Shown in pieces: positions 37,504 to 46,308 of a stretch of DNA of 52,903 nt; the first letter of the stretch is position 1; every line of letters starts with the position of its first letter. The position numbers were made by a program, and so were the translations under genes. The notes under the pieces were generated by a model that saw nothing but the letters and a program-made list of their open reading frames with translations, had not been told where the DNA came from and ran no database searches. This stretch comes from Deltaproteobacteria bacterium (GTDB lineage Bacteria; Desulfobacterota; Binatia; UBA9968): NCBI GenBank assembly GCA_005879605.1, contig VBKE01000036.1:1-52903 (forward strand). Reading direction: 5' to 3'.

Positions 37504-40056
37504 CTAATCGATCTCTGACAAGAGCAGTTTTCTAGCCGCGATTTCCAGAAGAAAAAGGACAAAAGCCAAAACAATTAGGGGCTGTCTCATTGGCTGATAG
37601 TTGCGCGTGACGTCCTGCTTTTGAAACTTATCCGGTGATTCTGGGTTAATCTCACCGCCGGTTGCTTGCGCCAATTGAATCAGTAAGTTGGTATTGAATT
37701 CAGGTCGTGCTATTTCGCTTTCGCGGTCGTAGGGGAGGGTATAACCTATTGGCGGATAAGGTATTCGCCGGCCGCGCCGCTCCTCCGTGAGCTCTATCCG
37801 ATAGTCACCCGGCACTGATATGGGCAGTTCAGCCTGGTAATGACCGGGGGCCAATTTCCTGAGCGTACCTTCGGACCGACCGCTTTTGCCAATGACAGAA
37901 AATCGGAATTGGCTGTCGGCGCTTGCTTCTTCGTACGCAAAAAGCTCTAGAACAGGTTGGCTGGCTGAGAGGCTCACCCTCGCCTCGTGAAGCGGTATGG
38001 GTTCCTCGCTAGGACGAAGCCAGTCAAGAATTTTGCCCAAAAAATTCTGCAACTCGTTCCATTGGATCCAGTTTCTGCTCCAGCGGCCCTCCAGATCCGT
38101 GGTCAAAGCAATTGATTTGCCGCGCTCATACTGCCACGAAGCTAACAAGGGTGCCTTACGGTCGTCCCTGGGAATCATTAGATCCAGGTGAGCACCCCGT
38201 TTAAGATCGGTCTCCATGTAACCCCGAATAGTTGGATAGGACCTGGTTGGGAAGCTCGAAAGTAGCTGGGAACCCCTTTCTTGGAGCGGCGTAAAGTCTC
38301 GTTCGCGCGGGGGTTCGTCTGTGGGCTTGTCCTGGATTTGCTGCAATACGATTTGGGGCAAGGTCGAGGGGTCCAGAGTATAGTGAAACAAGCCGCCACC
38401 GTACTGGCTGACTCGTTTCATCAGCCGGATATCCGCTTCCGCACCGACCGCGATACCCGAGACGGTGATTTTCATTTCATTCTTCATGACGCTCACGAGA
38501 TCGATTAATTCGCTCTGACTGCCACGCGTTTCACCGTCGCTCAACAAAATGACATGTTTTATGGCCGCATTCTGTCTCTCGAGCTGCCTTTTGGCTTCGA
38601 GCAGGGCGGGATAGATGTAAGTCTGACCTCCGGGTCTAAGACGATCAATTTGAGAGTTAAATGTGCTCCGCAGTCTGCCCACGGACTCCATGGGCACCAC
38701 AATAAACGGACTCACGTCGAAGGCCACGACGCCTAGTAGATCGTTATCCTTGAGTTGGCGCACCAGCACCTTGGCGGCTTCCAGCGCGTAAAGCATCTTG
38801 TTCTGTTCTCGCATGCTGCCTGATTTGTCGATGACCAGTACGACGGCGCGGTTTTTTTCCTCCCGCTTTGGCTCGCGGGGCTCCACCGGTAGAATATTTT
38901 CGATGGGAGTGCGGCGATAACTGCCGGGAGCGAAGCTCGCCTCGTCGCCAAGCATTAGAAAACCGTTTCCCGCGGCTACGTGCCGCTCGATGGACGCGAG
39001 ATAACTGGTGCTGAATTTTTCTCGCTCGGCGTTATTAAAGACAACCACTTGGTATCCTGTTGGAGCGGGGGGCGAGTCCGCTGTGCGGGAGGTAACCTCG
39101 AAACCCAGCCTTTTGAAGATCTCCTCCAGGTATCGTCCTCCGCCGCTGCGCCCATTCAACAACAAAACTTTCGCCTTTGACCGGACCGTGACCCAGGCCA
39201 AAGCCTGGTTGTCCGCCGCATAGCGATCAAAATCGGCTCGACGGGGAGTGAAACTGGCACGGTAGAAGGAGGTCGGCGACCCATCGGAAAGTGTGGTCTG
39301 ATAGGTGAAGATTTGGCTTCCTGGCTTCAATTTGACCGAATCGGTCTTGAAGGTCTGGCCGTTACGCGTAAGAGTCAACGTTCCGTCAACTTCGCGTTCG
39401 TTTTGATTTTCTAAAACAACCTTCAGATTGAGGGCCTCGCCACTGTTACCGTAAGTCGGCGCCAAGAGTTTTGTTACGGCTACGTTAGCGATTTTGGGCG
39501 GCCCGGCGGGCAGAATGGGGTAAATTTTGAGGCCTGATCCAGCGATAGCAGGCAGCAGGTGCTCGACGTTTCCCTGGGTCTCCCACCCATCAGTAAATAT
39601 AAAGAGACTTCGAGGCGCGGCCGGAAGCTCCAAAAGCGTGGTGAATAGTTTCTCCAGGCTAGTTTTGCCGGGCCGGATCGAGCTCTGTTCTGAATTTTCG
39701 CCTTTGAGCCATTCGCGCCAATTCGTGACTTCCCGGGTTTCCGAGCCGAAGACGAAAATCCGGTCTTGTTGATTCGGAGAGAAACGCGAATCCGCCGTAC
39801 TCTCCATCCAGCGATGCATGCTTTCGGGAATGCTCTGCGACAGATCGAAGGCGAAAATCCGCTCCTCATGCCTGGTCTGTTCGGTTACGGACTGGGGATC
39901 CGCTAGAATCACAATGAAGAGCAACAGAATCAGAGTACGCCAGATAACGATGCTAAACCGCTGGTCGCGCAGGCGAAACCAAAGCAGCGGCAAGGCAAGC
40001 AGAAGCCAAAAGAAGAAAGGCTTCGCAAACTGAACGTTGGAGAAGAGTTCTCTCAT
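37504..40056 (-). CDS. Large membrane VWA protein with two VWA-like domains
   Basis: An 850-residue protein. Two N-terminal hydrophobic helices (14-29, 38-52) are followed by a degenerate VWA domain (DLSQS at 71-75, FTDGWE at 154-159), a beta-sandwich and gatase-like middle (about 200-390), and a canonical VWA with MIDAS DKSGS (410-414). The C-terminal part resembles glutamine-amidotransferase-like BatA/B partners and ends in a membrane helix (about 823-842). It is probably a membrane complex with the BatA-like and DUF58 proteins: its ATG overlaps the preceding stop. Its 3' end has a decayed twin at 33327-33591. Confidence 0.85.
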   Translation of the reverse strand: MRELFSNVQFAKPFFFWLLLALPLLWFRLRDQRFSIVIWRTLILLLFIVILADPQSVTEQTRHEERIFAFDLSQSIPESMHRWMESTADSRFSPNQQDRIFVFGSETREVTNWREWLKGENSEQSSIRPGKTSLEKLFTTLLELPAAPRSLFIFTDGWETQGNVEHLLPAIAGSGLKIYPILPAGPPKIANVAVTKLLAPTYGNSGEALNLKVVLENQNEREVDGTLTLTRNGQTFKTDSVKLKPGSQIFTYQTTLSDGSPTSFYRASFTPRRADFDRYAADNQALAWVTVRSKAKVLLLNGRSGGGRYLEEIFKRLGFEVTSRTADSPPAPTGYQVVVFNNAEREKFSTSYLASIERHVAAGNGFLMLGDEASFAPGSYRRTPIENILPVEPREPKREEKNRAVVLVIDKSGSMREQNKMLYALEAAKVLVRQLKDNDLLGVVAFDVSPFIVVPMESVGRLRSTFNSQIDRLRPGGQTYIYPALLEAKRQLERQNAAIKHVILLSDGETRGSQSELIDLVSVMKNEMKITVSGIAVGAEADIRLMKRVSQYGGGLFHYTLDPSTLPQIVLQQIQDKPTDEPPRERDFTPLQERGSQLLSSFPTRSYPTIRGYMETDLKRGAHLDLMIPRDDRKAPLLASWQYERGKSIALTTDLEGRWSRNWIQWNELQNFLGKILDWLRPSEEPIPLHEARVSLSASQPVLELFAYEEASADSQFRFSVIGKSGRSEGTLRKLAPGHYQAELPISVPGDYRIELTEERRGRRIPYPPIGYTLPYDRESEIARPEFNTNLLIQLAQATGGEINPESPDKFQKQDVTRNYQPMRQPLIVLAFVLFLLEIAARKLLLSEID

Positions 40057-41870
40057 AAACGGGACAGCATCCGGTTCGAGCTAGAGTGTAGACCCAATCG
40101 AGCCATTCGAGGATTGATGAACCACTCGAGGAGCAGCAGAGCCAGTGAAGCCAAGAGGAGATAGGGCCAAAACGAAAAGAACGCCGAGGAGCTGCTTGGG
40201 CTACCGGTTTCGCCGCGGATTTCTATGGGCGCCAGCGCACGCAGGTCCGATTCATTGGTATCCTGAAGATTGACGGCGAACAGTTCTCTTTCACCGGCGC
40301 GATTCAATTGATAGATTCCCTGAGTAAAAGTCTGCGGAAAATTTTTTTGGCCAGGCTTAAGTGGAATCTTCTCACCTTTGGGTGTGACGAGCCAGTCCCC
40401 CTGCCGAGTGACCCCAAGTGACAACAGTTCTCCTGTGGGGGTTTCTTTACCTGCGGCGCTTTCAAAGAACCAGTCCAAGAGATTCAACGTGAAAATCGAA
40501 ACCGGGAGGTTCTCTCGCCCCAAGTACGGAAACGGATCGAAACCCAGAACTAAATGGCGAACGCCCTGACTCTCCACTGCGAACGCCAGCGGGCCGTCCG
40601 GACTTTCCATGATCGCCTCGCCGGCAACCTTAGGCCGCAGCGGGCGGGCGTATGAGGGCCGCAGCAGAGTGAAGTTTATGTAGCGGGTCAGCGGATGTGG
40701 CTCACGCCAACTCGACACGACCGGTCTTGAGATAGGCCGCGCCAATTCAACCAAAGAATTGTCGGGCGGCAAGACAAATAAAGCGGGATTTCTCGGTAAC
40801 ACGGCGGGAGTCGAGAAATGAAAAATCTCCAGATTGTAGCCGGAGCGATCGGTCCTTTCGTAATCGGCCGGTGCAATGACGTCCACGGAAACACCGGGGA
40901 CGGATCGTAGACTCGCGACGGCTTGAGGTCGTGGCGATATGCCGAGGATGCGCAGCTCTCGTGACTTGGCAGGCACGGCAAATCGACGGTTATCAAGGGG
41001 CAAGGCGTCGCGCACGTCGATTTCAGCCTCATAGTAAGGATGCAGAGGGAATCCCTCGAAAACTACCGAGGCGCTCTTGCCGGCGGCGACCGCCAACTCG
41101 CGGCTGGCAAGCACCGCACCGCTGCCTCGCAGTAAAATCCTGACCCTCTGGTCTTTGGCAGAGAAGTTCGTGACTTCAGCCGCGGCTTCTAGTCGGGAAT
41201 TCGCCAGCGACGAACGTCTGACTTGAAACGAAGTAAGCGCCAGATTGTCTTTGGGTTGTCCCAGTGAAATGACTCGCGCCGTTCCCGATTGACTGCGGAC
41301 GGGATGGTCGGTGAGAAGATACACGCGATCGTATCTTTGCTCTGCCGCCAGTTGCCCGAGGGATTTGTTATAGTCAACGGGACTCTCTCCGAGATCATAG
41401 GGTTCGAGGCTGGCGATGGTTCCCGCAGCATCGGATGGAGCAAAGGGCGCTCCGGCGATTTTCTCCAGTCGCGGAGCCGTCAAATAAAGATCGACCTTGC
41501 CGCCGACGCTTAGATCCGCAAGCAGGTTCCGGGCTTTTTCCTTGGCCAACGCAAAGCGTGTTTTGCCGTCTTCCAGCGCTTGCATGCTCGCCGAGTTATC
41601 TAAAATAATGGCGATCTTATTCGGCCGGACGGAGAAAACCGGTTCTCCCAAAGCCAGTATCAATAGTGTCAAAAGGAGCAGCTGCAGGAAGAATATCGGC
41701 GGCAAACGAAGCCTTCCCCAGGGCCGGCCGCTAGATCGTGAGCTTATTTCGGTGAAGAGCAGCAAGCTCGAGAAAATCACCCGCCGCGGTTTTCTCCGGA
41801 TCAAATAAGGCACTAGCAACAGAGGCAGCGCCAAGAGGCCGTAAAAAGCGATGGGATTGAGGAACTCCAT
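40053..41870 (-). CDS. BatA-like VWA membrane protein
   Basis: A 605-residue protein. The BatA N-terminal membrane region (MEFLNPIAFYGLLALPLLLV, then a second helix at 58-75) precedes a VWA domain with DNSAS at 91-95. A long beta-rich region follows, with a C-terminal helix near 568-588. BatA/B proteins work with MoxR ATPases and DUF58 proteins in envelope stress or metal-centre assembly. It lies 3 bases after the DUF58 gene and overlaps the larger VWA gene, so the three form one unit. Confidence 0.88.
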   Translation of the reverse strand: MEFLNPIAFYGLLALPLLLVPYLIRRKPRRVIFSSLLLFTEISSRSSGRPWGRLRLPPIFFLQLLLLTLLILALGEPVFSVRPNKIAIILDNSASMQALEDGKTRFALAKEKARNLLADLSVGGKVDLYLTAPRLEKIAGAPFAPSDAAGTIASLEPYDLGESPVDYNKSLGQLAAEQRYDRVYLLTDHPVRSQSGTARVISLGQPKDNLALTSFQVRRSSLANSRLEAAAEVTNFSAKDQRVRILLRGSGAVLASRELAVAAGKSASVVFEGFPLHPYYEAEIDVRDALPLDNRRFAVPAKSRELRILGISPRPQAVASLRSVPGVSVDVIAPADYERTDRSGYNLEIFHFSTPAVLPRNPALFVLPPDNSLVELARPISRPVVSSWREPHPLTRYINFTLLRPSYARPLRPKVAGEAIMESPDGPLAFAVESQGVRHLVLGFDPFPYLGRENLPVSIFTLNLLDWFFESAAGKETPTGELLSLGVTRQGDWLVTPKGEKIPLKPGQKNFPQTFTQGIYQLNRAGERELFAVNLQDTNESDLRALAPIEIRGETGSPSSSSAFFSFWPYLLLASLALLLLEWFINPRMARLGLHSSSNRMLSRL

Positions 41871-41873
41871 GGA

Positions 41874-42767
41874 TTATTTGAAAAGACCTATGGCGGGGAG
41901 GGTCGCTAAGATAAAATCGCCGAGATTTCTATCGGTCACGTAGAGAGAGTAATGGATGCCGCTTTGATGGCAGAAACTGCGGATTTGAAGATTGTGCTGC
42001 GCAAGCCGCGCCTGATAACTCTTGCGTGTGCTGGAGTCCCATTGGCATTTGATTTCCGCCTGGCTTTCGCTGTCAACTAAAGCCAGACTGCCGCTAGGAA
42101 AAGAGGGGTCCACCTCGCGGCGGGACAAAACTTGGATGACCGAAATATCCAAATTGAAGGCGCGCAGAAGATTGAGTGCTTGTTGATACGAGACGGTAGG
42201 AACCAAGAAATCGGAGATGAGTATCGCCTTCCCCGGACGGCGAAACTGCCGTAAATGATCCGCCAATGCCTGTGCCATTGCCAACGAACCTGCAGGTTTG
42301 AGCGATCCCGCAAAATTGATGCAATCTGCAATGCGCCGCCGCCCTCGGTAAAACGGCGATGCCTTGTCGCCAGACGACCCCTGCAGGAGATGCAATTTCA
42401 CGTGATCTTGGTTAGCCAGGACAACATAAGAAAGCGCCACCGCGATATGACTGGCGGGCAAGAATTTTTCTTCGACGGTGGGGAAAGCCATCGATGCGCT
42501 GGCGTCGATGAAAATATAGGCGAAGAGATCGACCTCCTCGTGGAACAATTTGATGTAGAGCCGGTCGGTGCGGGCATAGATTCCCCAGTCGACATAGCGC
42601 AGATCATCGCCTAAGGAGTATTTGCGGTAGTCGGCGAATTCCAAGCTGGTTCCCCGCCGCGGCGCAGAATAACTTCCCGGGTGACTGCCCAAGAATTCCT
42701 TTCTTGTGCGCAGCCTGAAAGTTTCCAGTTGACTGAGAAACTGCGGCGTAAATGGCTCAGGGAGCAT
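41874..42767 (-). CDS. DUF58 domain protein (MoxR-linked family)
   Basis: A 297-residue DUF58 protein. The diagnostic GDDLRYVDW is near 53-61, RTDRLYIKLFHEEVD follows, and a VWA-like core carries DASAS near 89-93. DUF58 proteins are normally encoded after a MoxR AAA+ ATPase; here no MoxR gene is adjacent, and queC lies upstream instead (14-base gap). It is expected to act with the two VWA membrane proteins in folding or activating envelope enzymes. Confidence 0.9.
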   Translation of the reverse strand: MLPEPFTPQFLSQLETFRLRTRKEFLGSHPGSYSAPRRGTSLEFADYRKYSLGDDLRYVDWGIYARTDRLYIKLFHEEVDLFAYIFIDASASMAFPTVEEKFLPASHIAVALSYVVLANQDHVKLHLLQGSSGDKASPFYRGRRRIADCINFAGSLKPAGSLAMAQALADHLRQFRRPGKAILISDFLVPTVSYQQALNLLRAFNLDISVIQVLSRREVDPSFPSGSLALVDSESQAEIKCQWDSSTRKSYQARLAQHNLQIRSFCHQSGIHYSLYVTDRNLGDFILATLPAIGLFK

Positions 42768-42781
42768 GGATCGAACTGCCT

Positions 42782-43504
42782 TTAAAGACTCGCGTAGGGG
42801 ATCGGATCTGCGATCCCCGCCTCTTTGAACCCTTTCAGTCGGAGCTGACAGCTGTCACAGAGCCCACAGGCTCGCCCGTCAGAACTTGGATCATAACAAC
42901 TCCAAGTGAGCGCGTAATCGAGCCCCAGCTCGAACCCTTTTTTTATGATTTCTTTCTTCGTCAGGTGAATCAAGGGGGCGTGGATTTTGATGCGGCTTTT
43001 GCGCTCCACCCCGGCCTTAGTGGCGAGATTCGCCATTCGTTCGAAGGCGCGGATGTATTCCTCACGGCAGTCGGGATAACCGCTGTAGTCGAGCTGATTG
43101 GCGCCAAAGGAGATGTCCTCAGCTTCAACCCGCTCCGCCAACGCCAATGCAAAGGAAAGAAAAATCGTATTTCGCGCCGGCACGTAAGTGACCGGTATGC
43201 CCCAAGAGATTTCGCTGTCGCTTCGACCTTTGGGAACTGCGATCTGGTCAGTTAGAGCGGAACCCCCGATGGCGCGAAGATCGAACTCGATGATCCGGTG
43301 CGAGATTGCTCCGAGGAAAGTTGCCACTTTTTTGGCTGCCTCGAGTTCTCGCTCATGGCGCTGGCCGTAACGAAAGCTGAGGGCATGGAGCTGAAAGCCG
43401 TCATTTTTTGCTATCGCTGCCGCGGTCGAGGAATCGACCCCGCCGCTAAGAAGAATGACCGCCTTCTTACCCATCATGCGCGTTGCTAAGAGATCCTCTG
43501 GCAT
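42782..43504 (-). CDS. queC: 7-cyano-7-deazaguanine synthase
   Basis: A 240-residue PP-loop ATPase. The ATP motif SGGVDSST is near 20-27. The Zn-binding cysteines lie near the C-terminus in [17 protein letters not shown]. It converts carboxydeazaguanine to preQ0 for queuosine tRNA modification. ATG 43504 has GGGAG about 12 bases upstream; starts at Met10/Met11 also fit. queD/queE are not nearby. The gene sits between redox proteins and the DUF58 operon, probably by transcriptional read-through. Confidence 0.95.
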   Translation of the reverse strand: MPEDLLATRMMGKKAVILLSGGVDSSTAAAIAKNDGFQLHALSFRYGQRHERELEAAKKVATFLGAISHRIIEFDLRAIGGSALTDQIAVPKGRSDSEISWGIPVTYVPARNTIFLSFALALAERVEAEDISFGANQLDYSGYPDCREEYIRAFERMANLATKAGVERKSRIKIHAPLIHLTKKEIIKKGFELGLDYALTWSCYDPSSDGRACGLCDSCQLRLKGFKEAGIADPIPYASL

Positions 43505-43507
43505 GCG

Positions 43508-44386
43508 TCAGGGCTTGCTCCCTTGAGCGTTGTATTTACTGATTTGCGCCAGGCTGTCTAACGGCTGTATGCCGGTGTAACGCTCACCATTGATGATCCA
43601 CGTGGGATAGCTTTGAATATTTTTTTCCTTGCAGACGTCGGCCTGGGGAGCTGAAGGGCCGGCGGGGCTACATTCGACATAGGGTAAGCGCTTGACGGAA
43701 CTACCGAACATTTCTTTCTGGTCAGCACAATGAGGGCACCAAGAAGCGCCGTAGAATTTCGCGTCGATTTTGGACAAATGCTGGGCCAAACCCTGGATCC
43801 AGGGGTCTTCAGGCCCTTCGGCTTTTCCCAAATAGCCCGCATAGTGAAGATGAAGCGTGAGAATGACCACCAGCGCGCCACCAACGCCCTTCGCGAGCCA
43901 CGGCCCCCAAGAGAATCCCGGTAACCTGGCCGGCCGTTGAAACGTGACGGTGATAAAGATCAGAGTCATCAAACCAACCGACGTGAGGCAATAAGGACAG
44001 GCCGCCTGGAGCACGAAAAGTGAAATTGAGGTCAGGTAGAGACTGTAAAGCAGCCCAAAGAGAGAAACGACCCAAGCCCACTTCCATTGTTGAGCCGCAC
44101 GCTTGTTCCAGGCGATCGCCGCGAGTAAAGCGTAAGTAAGAAATCCCCAAAACGATGTCGGCATGCCGAAAAGGGTAGACCAACGGCTGCTCAACACCAC
44201 GTCGCACCCGCTGCCTACCGTGCAGCCGGCGACCAGTTTTCCCTGCCACGAGGAATAAGTGAGATAGGCGCTCACGGCCATGCCGAGCAGAGCGAGCACA
44301 AATAACGGCCAGTTCGGGCCGCCGCGAAGGGACGCTTGCGCGGTTGGTTTGGTGTTAAGTTTCTTATTAGTGGCAGGCTTTGCCAT
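43508..44386 (-). CDS. VKOR-thioredoxin fusion
   Basis: A 292-residue vitamin K epoxide reductase-type membrane protein. A four-to-five-helix bundle has loop cysteines Cys55/Cys61 and the quinone-site pair Cys130/Cys133 (CPYC). A periplasmic thioredoxin-like domain carries CPHC at 217-220. It forms disulfides by passing electrons to quinone, replacing DsbB plus DsbA. Neighbouring SCO and TlpA-like proteins suggest a role in copper-site cysteine redox. It lies 5 bases from SCO and 3 bases before queC. Confidence 0.93.
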   Translation of the reverse strand: MAKPATNKKLNTKPTAQASLRGGPNWPLFVLALLGMAVSAYLTYSSWQGKLVAGCTVGSGCDVVLSSRWSTLFGMPTSFWGFLTYALLAAIAWNKRAAQQWKWAWVVSLFGLLYSLYLTSISLFVLQAACPYCLTSVGLMTLIFITVTFQRPARLPGFSWGPWLAKGVGGALVVILTLHLHYAGYLGKAEGPEDPWIQGLAQHLSKIDAKFYGASWCPHCADQKEMFGSSVKRLPYVECSPAGPSAPQADVCKEKNIQSYPTWIINGERYTGIQPLDSLAQISKYNAQGSKP

Positions 44387-44391
44387 CGGAT

Positions 44392-45045
44392 CTACTCCTT
44401 GTCTTTTAGTAACGTTGCAACATCGTTTTTAAGTCGCTTCAGTGCCTCTGGGTTTCGACTGTCATAGTAGCCGCGGATCTTTGTTTGCCTGTCGACGAGA
44501 ACGAATCGCGGGCTGTGCAGGATGACGCCGTCGCCGTTGTTGCTGTTCGGAGCGGGCGCTGCGGCGAGGCGAAAACCCTCTTGTACCAGACGAGTGATTT
44601 CTTCTTTGCCTCCGGTCAAAAACAGCCAGCGCTTGGCACTGGCTTTAAACCGGTCGGCGTACTGCGACAAAACCCGCGGCGTGTCGCGCTCGGGGTCGAC
44701 GGAGAAGGAAACCAATTCGAGATCGCTCTCATTTATCCATTGCTCTTGGAGCTTGGCCATGTCCGCCGTCTGCAATGGGCAGGTATCGGTGCAGTTCGTA
44801 TAGATGAAGTCCGCAATCCAGACCTTGCCGCGCAGCTCCGCCAGACTGGTCTTTTTACCGCTCCGCTCCACCAGAGAAAAATCCGGCACCGAGCCATAGT
44901 GCTTCATGCCTTCTAAAGAGTTTTCAGACAGATCGCGATAGACGACCGTTGGCATGAGCTTCAGCCAAAGAAAAGTGCCCAGGACAACACCCAGGCTGAT
45001 CACGGACGCCCCCAGCAGGAGAAAACGCAGCTTCGAGATATTCAT
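44392..45045 (-). CDS. SCO1/SenC-family copper chaperone (copy 1)
   Basis: A 217-residue SCO protein with an N-terminal membrane anchor (about 8-30), copper cysteines Cys85/Cys89 in NCTDTCP and copper ligand His177 in ILHSPRF. SCO proteins deliver copper to, and reduce, the CuA site of cytochrome oxidase. A second SCO lies at 45685. It is spaced 76 bases from the DUF4382-like gene and directly precedes VKOR-thioredoxin. Confidence 0.94.
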   Translation of the reverse strand: MNISKLRFLLLGASVISLGVVLGTFLWLKLMPTVVYRDLSENSLEGMKHYGSVPDFSLVERSGKKTSLAELRGKVWIADFIYTNCTDTCPLQTADMAKLQEQWINESDLELVSFSVDPERDTPRVLSQYADRFKASAKRWLFLTGGKEEITRLVQEGFRLAAAPAPNSNNGDGVILHSPRFVLVDRQTKIRGYYDSRNPEALKRLKNDVATLLKDKE

Positions 45046-45066
45046 AGCGACAAACTCAGAACCGGA

Positions 45067-45171
45067 GAGGATTCTATCGACTAATTTATCGTTTGTGTAG
45101 AGCTGACCCTTCGCTTGTAGCTCATGGTCCAGGTGGAATCTTATCGACCAACTTGCCGTTTGTGTAGAGCT
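45067..45171. repeat. Imperfect direct repeat duplicating a gene's 3' end
   Basis: About 38 bases (45067-45104, TATCGACTAATTTATCGTTT and TGTGTAGAGCT) recur at 45133-45171 (TATCGACCAACTTGCCGTTT and TGTGTAGAGCT). The second copy encodes the last residues of the DUF4382-like protein (ELYTNGKLVDKI); the first lies just past its stop. It is a remnant of a tandem duplication or of a frameshifted longer C-terminus. Confidence 0.75.
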
Positions 45172-45688
45172 CGTAACCTTTGATGCCCAATTCGTAAGCT
45201 TGCGGTGGATGATCGGACATGTCGAGCACTACCAGGTCTAAAACAATCAAAGTCTCGTCTTGGGAGCGAATTTCGAAGGCAAGCTTGATCGGTCCAACCA
45301 GGTTTTTGATTTGAACGTTGCGCTGGCTCTTCTTATGGAGTACGCCGCTGGCTTCTTTGAGCTTTAGATGAATGGCGTCGAACGATCCGGCATCGACGCC
45401 GCCGCGAAAGACGGGTGCGCTGTCTTTGCCGACATACTTCGTCAGATCGATGGACTGGCGAGAAACGGCTAAGCGCTTCCAGCCGCTCTGCCAAAACATG
45501 AGTCCGGGTTTCGGACTGATCAGCACTTCATCCACATTCAGGATCAGCTTGGCGAAATCGCTGATCGCTTCGCGGTGATCTTTGATCCGCACTTCCAGAA
45601 TCCCTTGGTTTACGGCCGCTACAGCCGGCGGGGTAACGCAAAGAGAAAAAGCAAAGAGTAGCGCGACTAAGGGCCAAATGCGTTTCAT
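45122..45688 (-). CDS. DUF4382-like exported protein
   Basis: A 188-residue protein with a Sec signal (1-24, ending AVAA). It then has a beta-rich domain beginning GILEVRIKDHREAISDF that resembles DUF4382, a family seen near respiratory and copper genes. No metal motif is evident. Function unknown. It lies between two SCO genes, with its ATG overlapping the upstream stop, so it is probably part of copper-centre assembly. Confidence 0.7.
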   Translation of the reverse strand: MKRIWPLVALLFAFSLCVTPPAVAAVNQGILEVRIKDHREAISDFAKLILNVDEVLISPKPGLMFWQSGWKRLAVSRQSIDLTKYVGKDSAPVFRGGVDAGSFDAIHLKLKEASGVLHKKSQRNVQIKNLVGPIKLAFEIRSQDETLIVLDLVVLDMSDHPPQAYELGIKGYELYTNGKLVDKIPPGP

Positions 45689-46308
45689 GAGTGACCTCGA
45701 GGACCGAGATCAGAGATGTCCTTCAGTATTTCTTTCTCCTGCCACTTGTCGGTGTAGTAGTCGAAACGGCGAACGCCTCGTTGATCGATCAGCGTCGTTA
45801 AAGTTGTATGTTGAATCTCTCCTCTGCCGGATTTTCTCACCATGACGCCGAACCTATCCCAGACTTTTGCCAGCTCCTTTCGTGAGCCGGTAAGAAAAGA
45901 CCAATGGCGCAAGTCGGCCTTGTAGCGCTCGGCGTAGGATTTAAGCACTCCGGGAGTATCCCGCTCCGGGTCCGTGGTAATGCTCAGCAGCACATAGTCG
46001 CCGCGTTTGTTTTCATCTAACGCGCGTTGGATAGCGGCGAACTTGGCGGTCAGAAGCGGGCAGAGGTCGGGACAGGTGGTAAAAATAAAAGTCACCAGGA
46101 CCAACTTGCCGCGGCTTTTGGCAAATTGAAAGGGCTCGCCGTTCTGATCCACGAGAGCGAAATCGGGCACAACCGTTTGCACCGCTTTCCTGCCGATCTC
46201 GCCTTTCTTGGGCGGGATCGGAAAGTGGGCCAGCGCCGGGGCGGCGCAGAAGCCGAGGAAAACCGGCAAGCAGGCCAGCGTTCGGTTAATGCTCCACCTT
46301 GAATTCAT
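45685..46308 (-). CDS. SCO1/SenC-family copper chaperone (copy 2)
   Basis: A 207-residue SCO protein with signal peptide 1-27 (ALA|HFP), Cys79/Cys83 in TCPDLCP and His167 in IQHTTLT. It differs clearly from copy 1 and is the soluble exported type. Its start overlaps the Cox11-like gene by 23 bases and its stop overlaps the DUF4382-like start. CuA/CuB assembly or a thiol-reductase role is likely. Confidence 0.93.
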   Translation of the reverse strand: MNSRWSINRTLACLPVFLGFCAAPALAHFPIPPKKGEIGRKAVQTVVPDFALVDQNGEPFQFAKSRGKLVLVTFIFTTCPDLCPLLTAKFAAIQRALDENKRGDYVLLSITTDPERDTPGVLKSYAERYKADLRHWSFLTGSRKELAKVWDRFGVMVRKSGRGEIQHTTLTTLIDQRGVRRFDYYTDKWQEKEILKDISDLGPRGHS

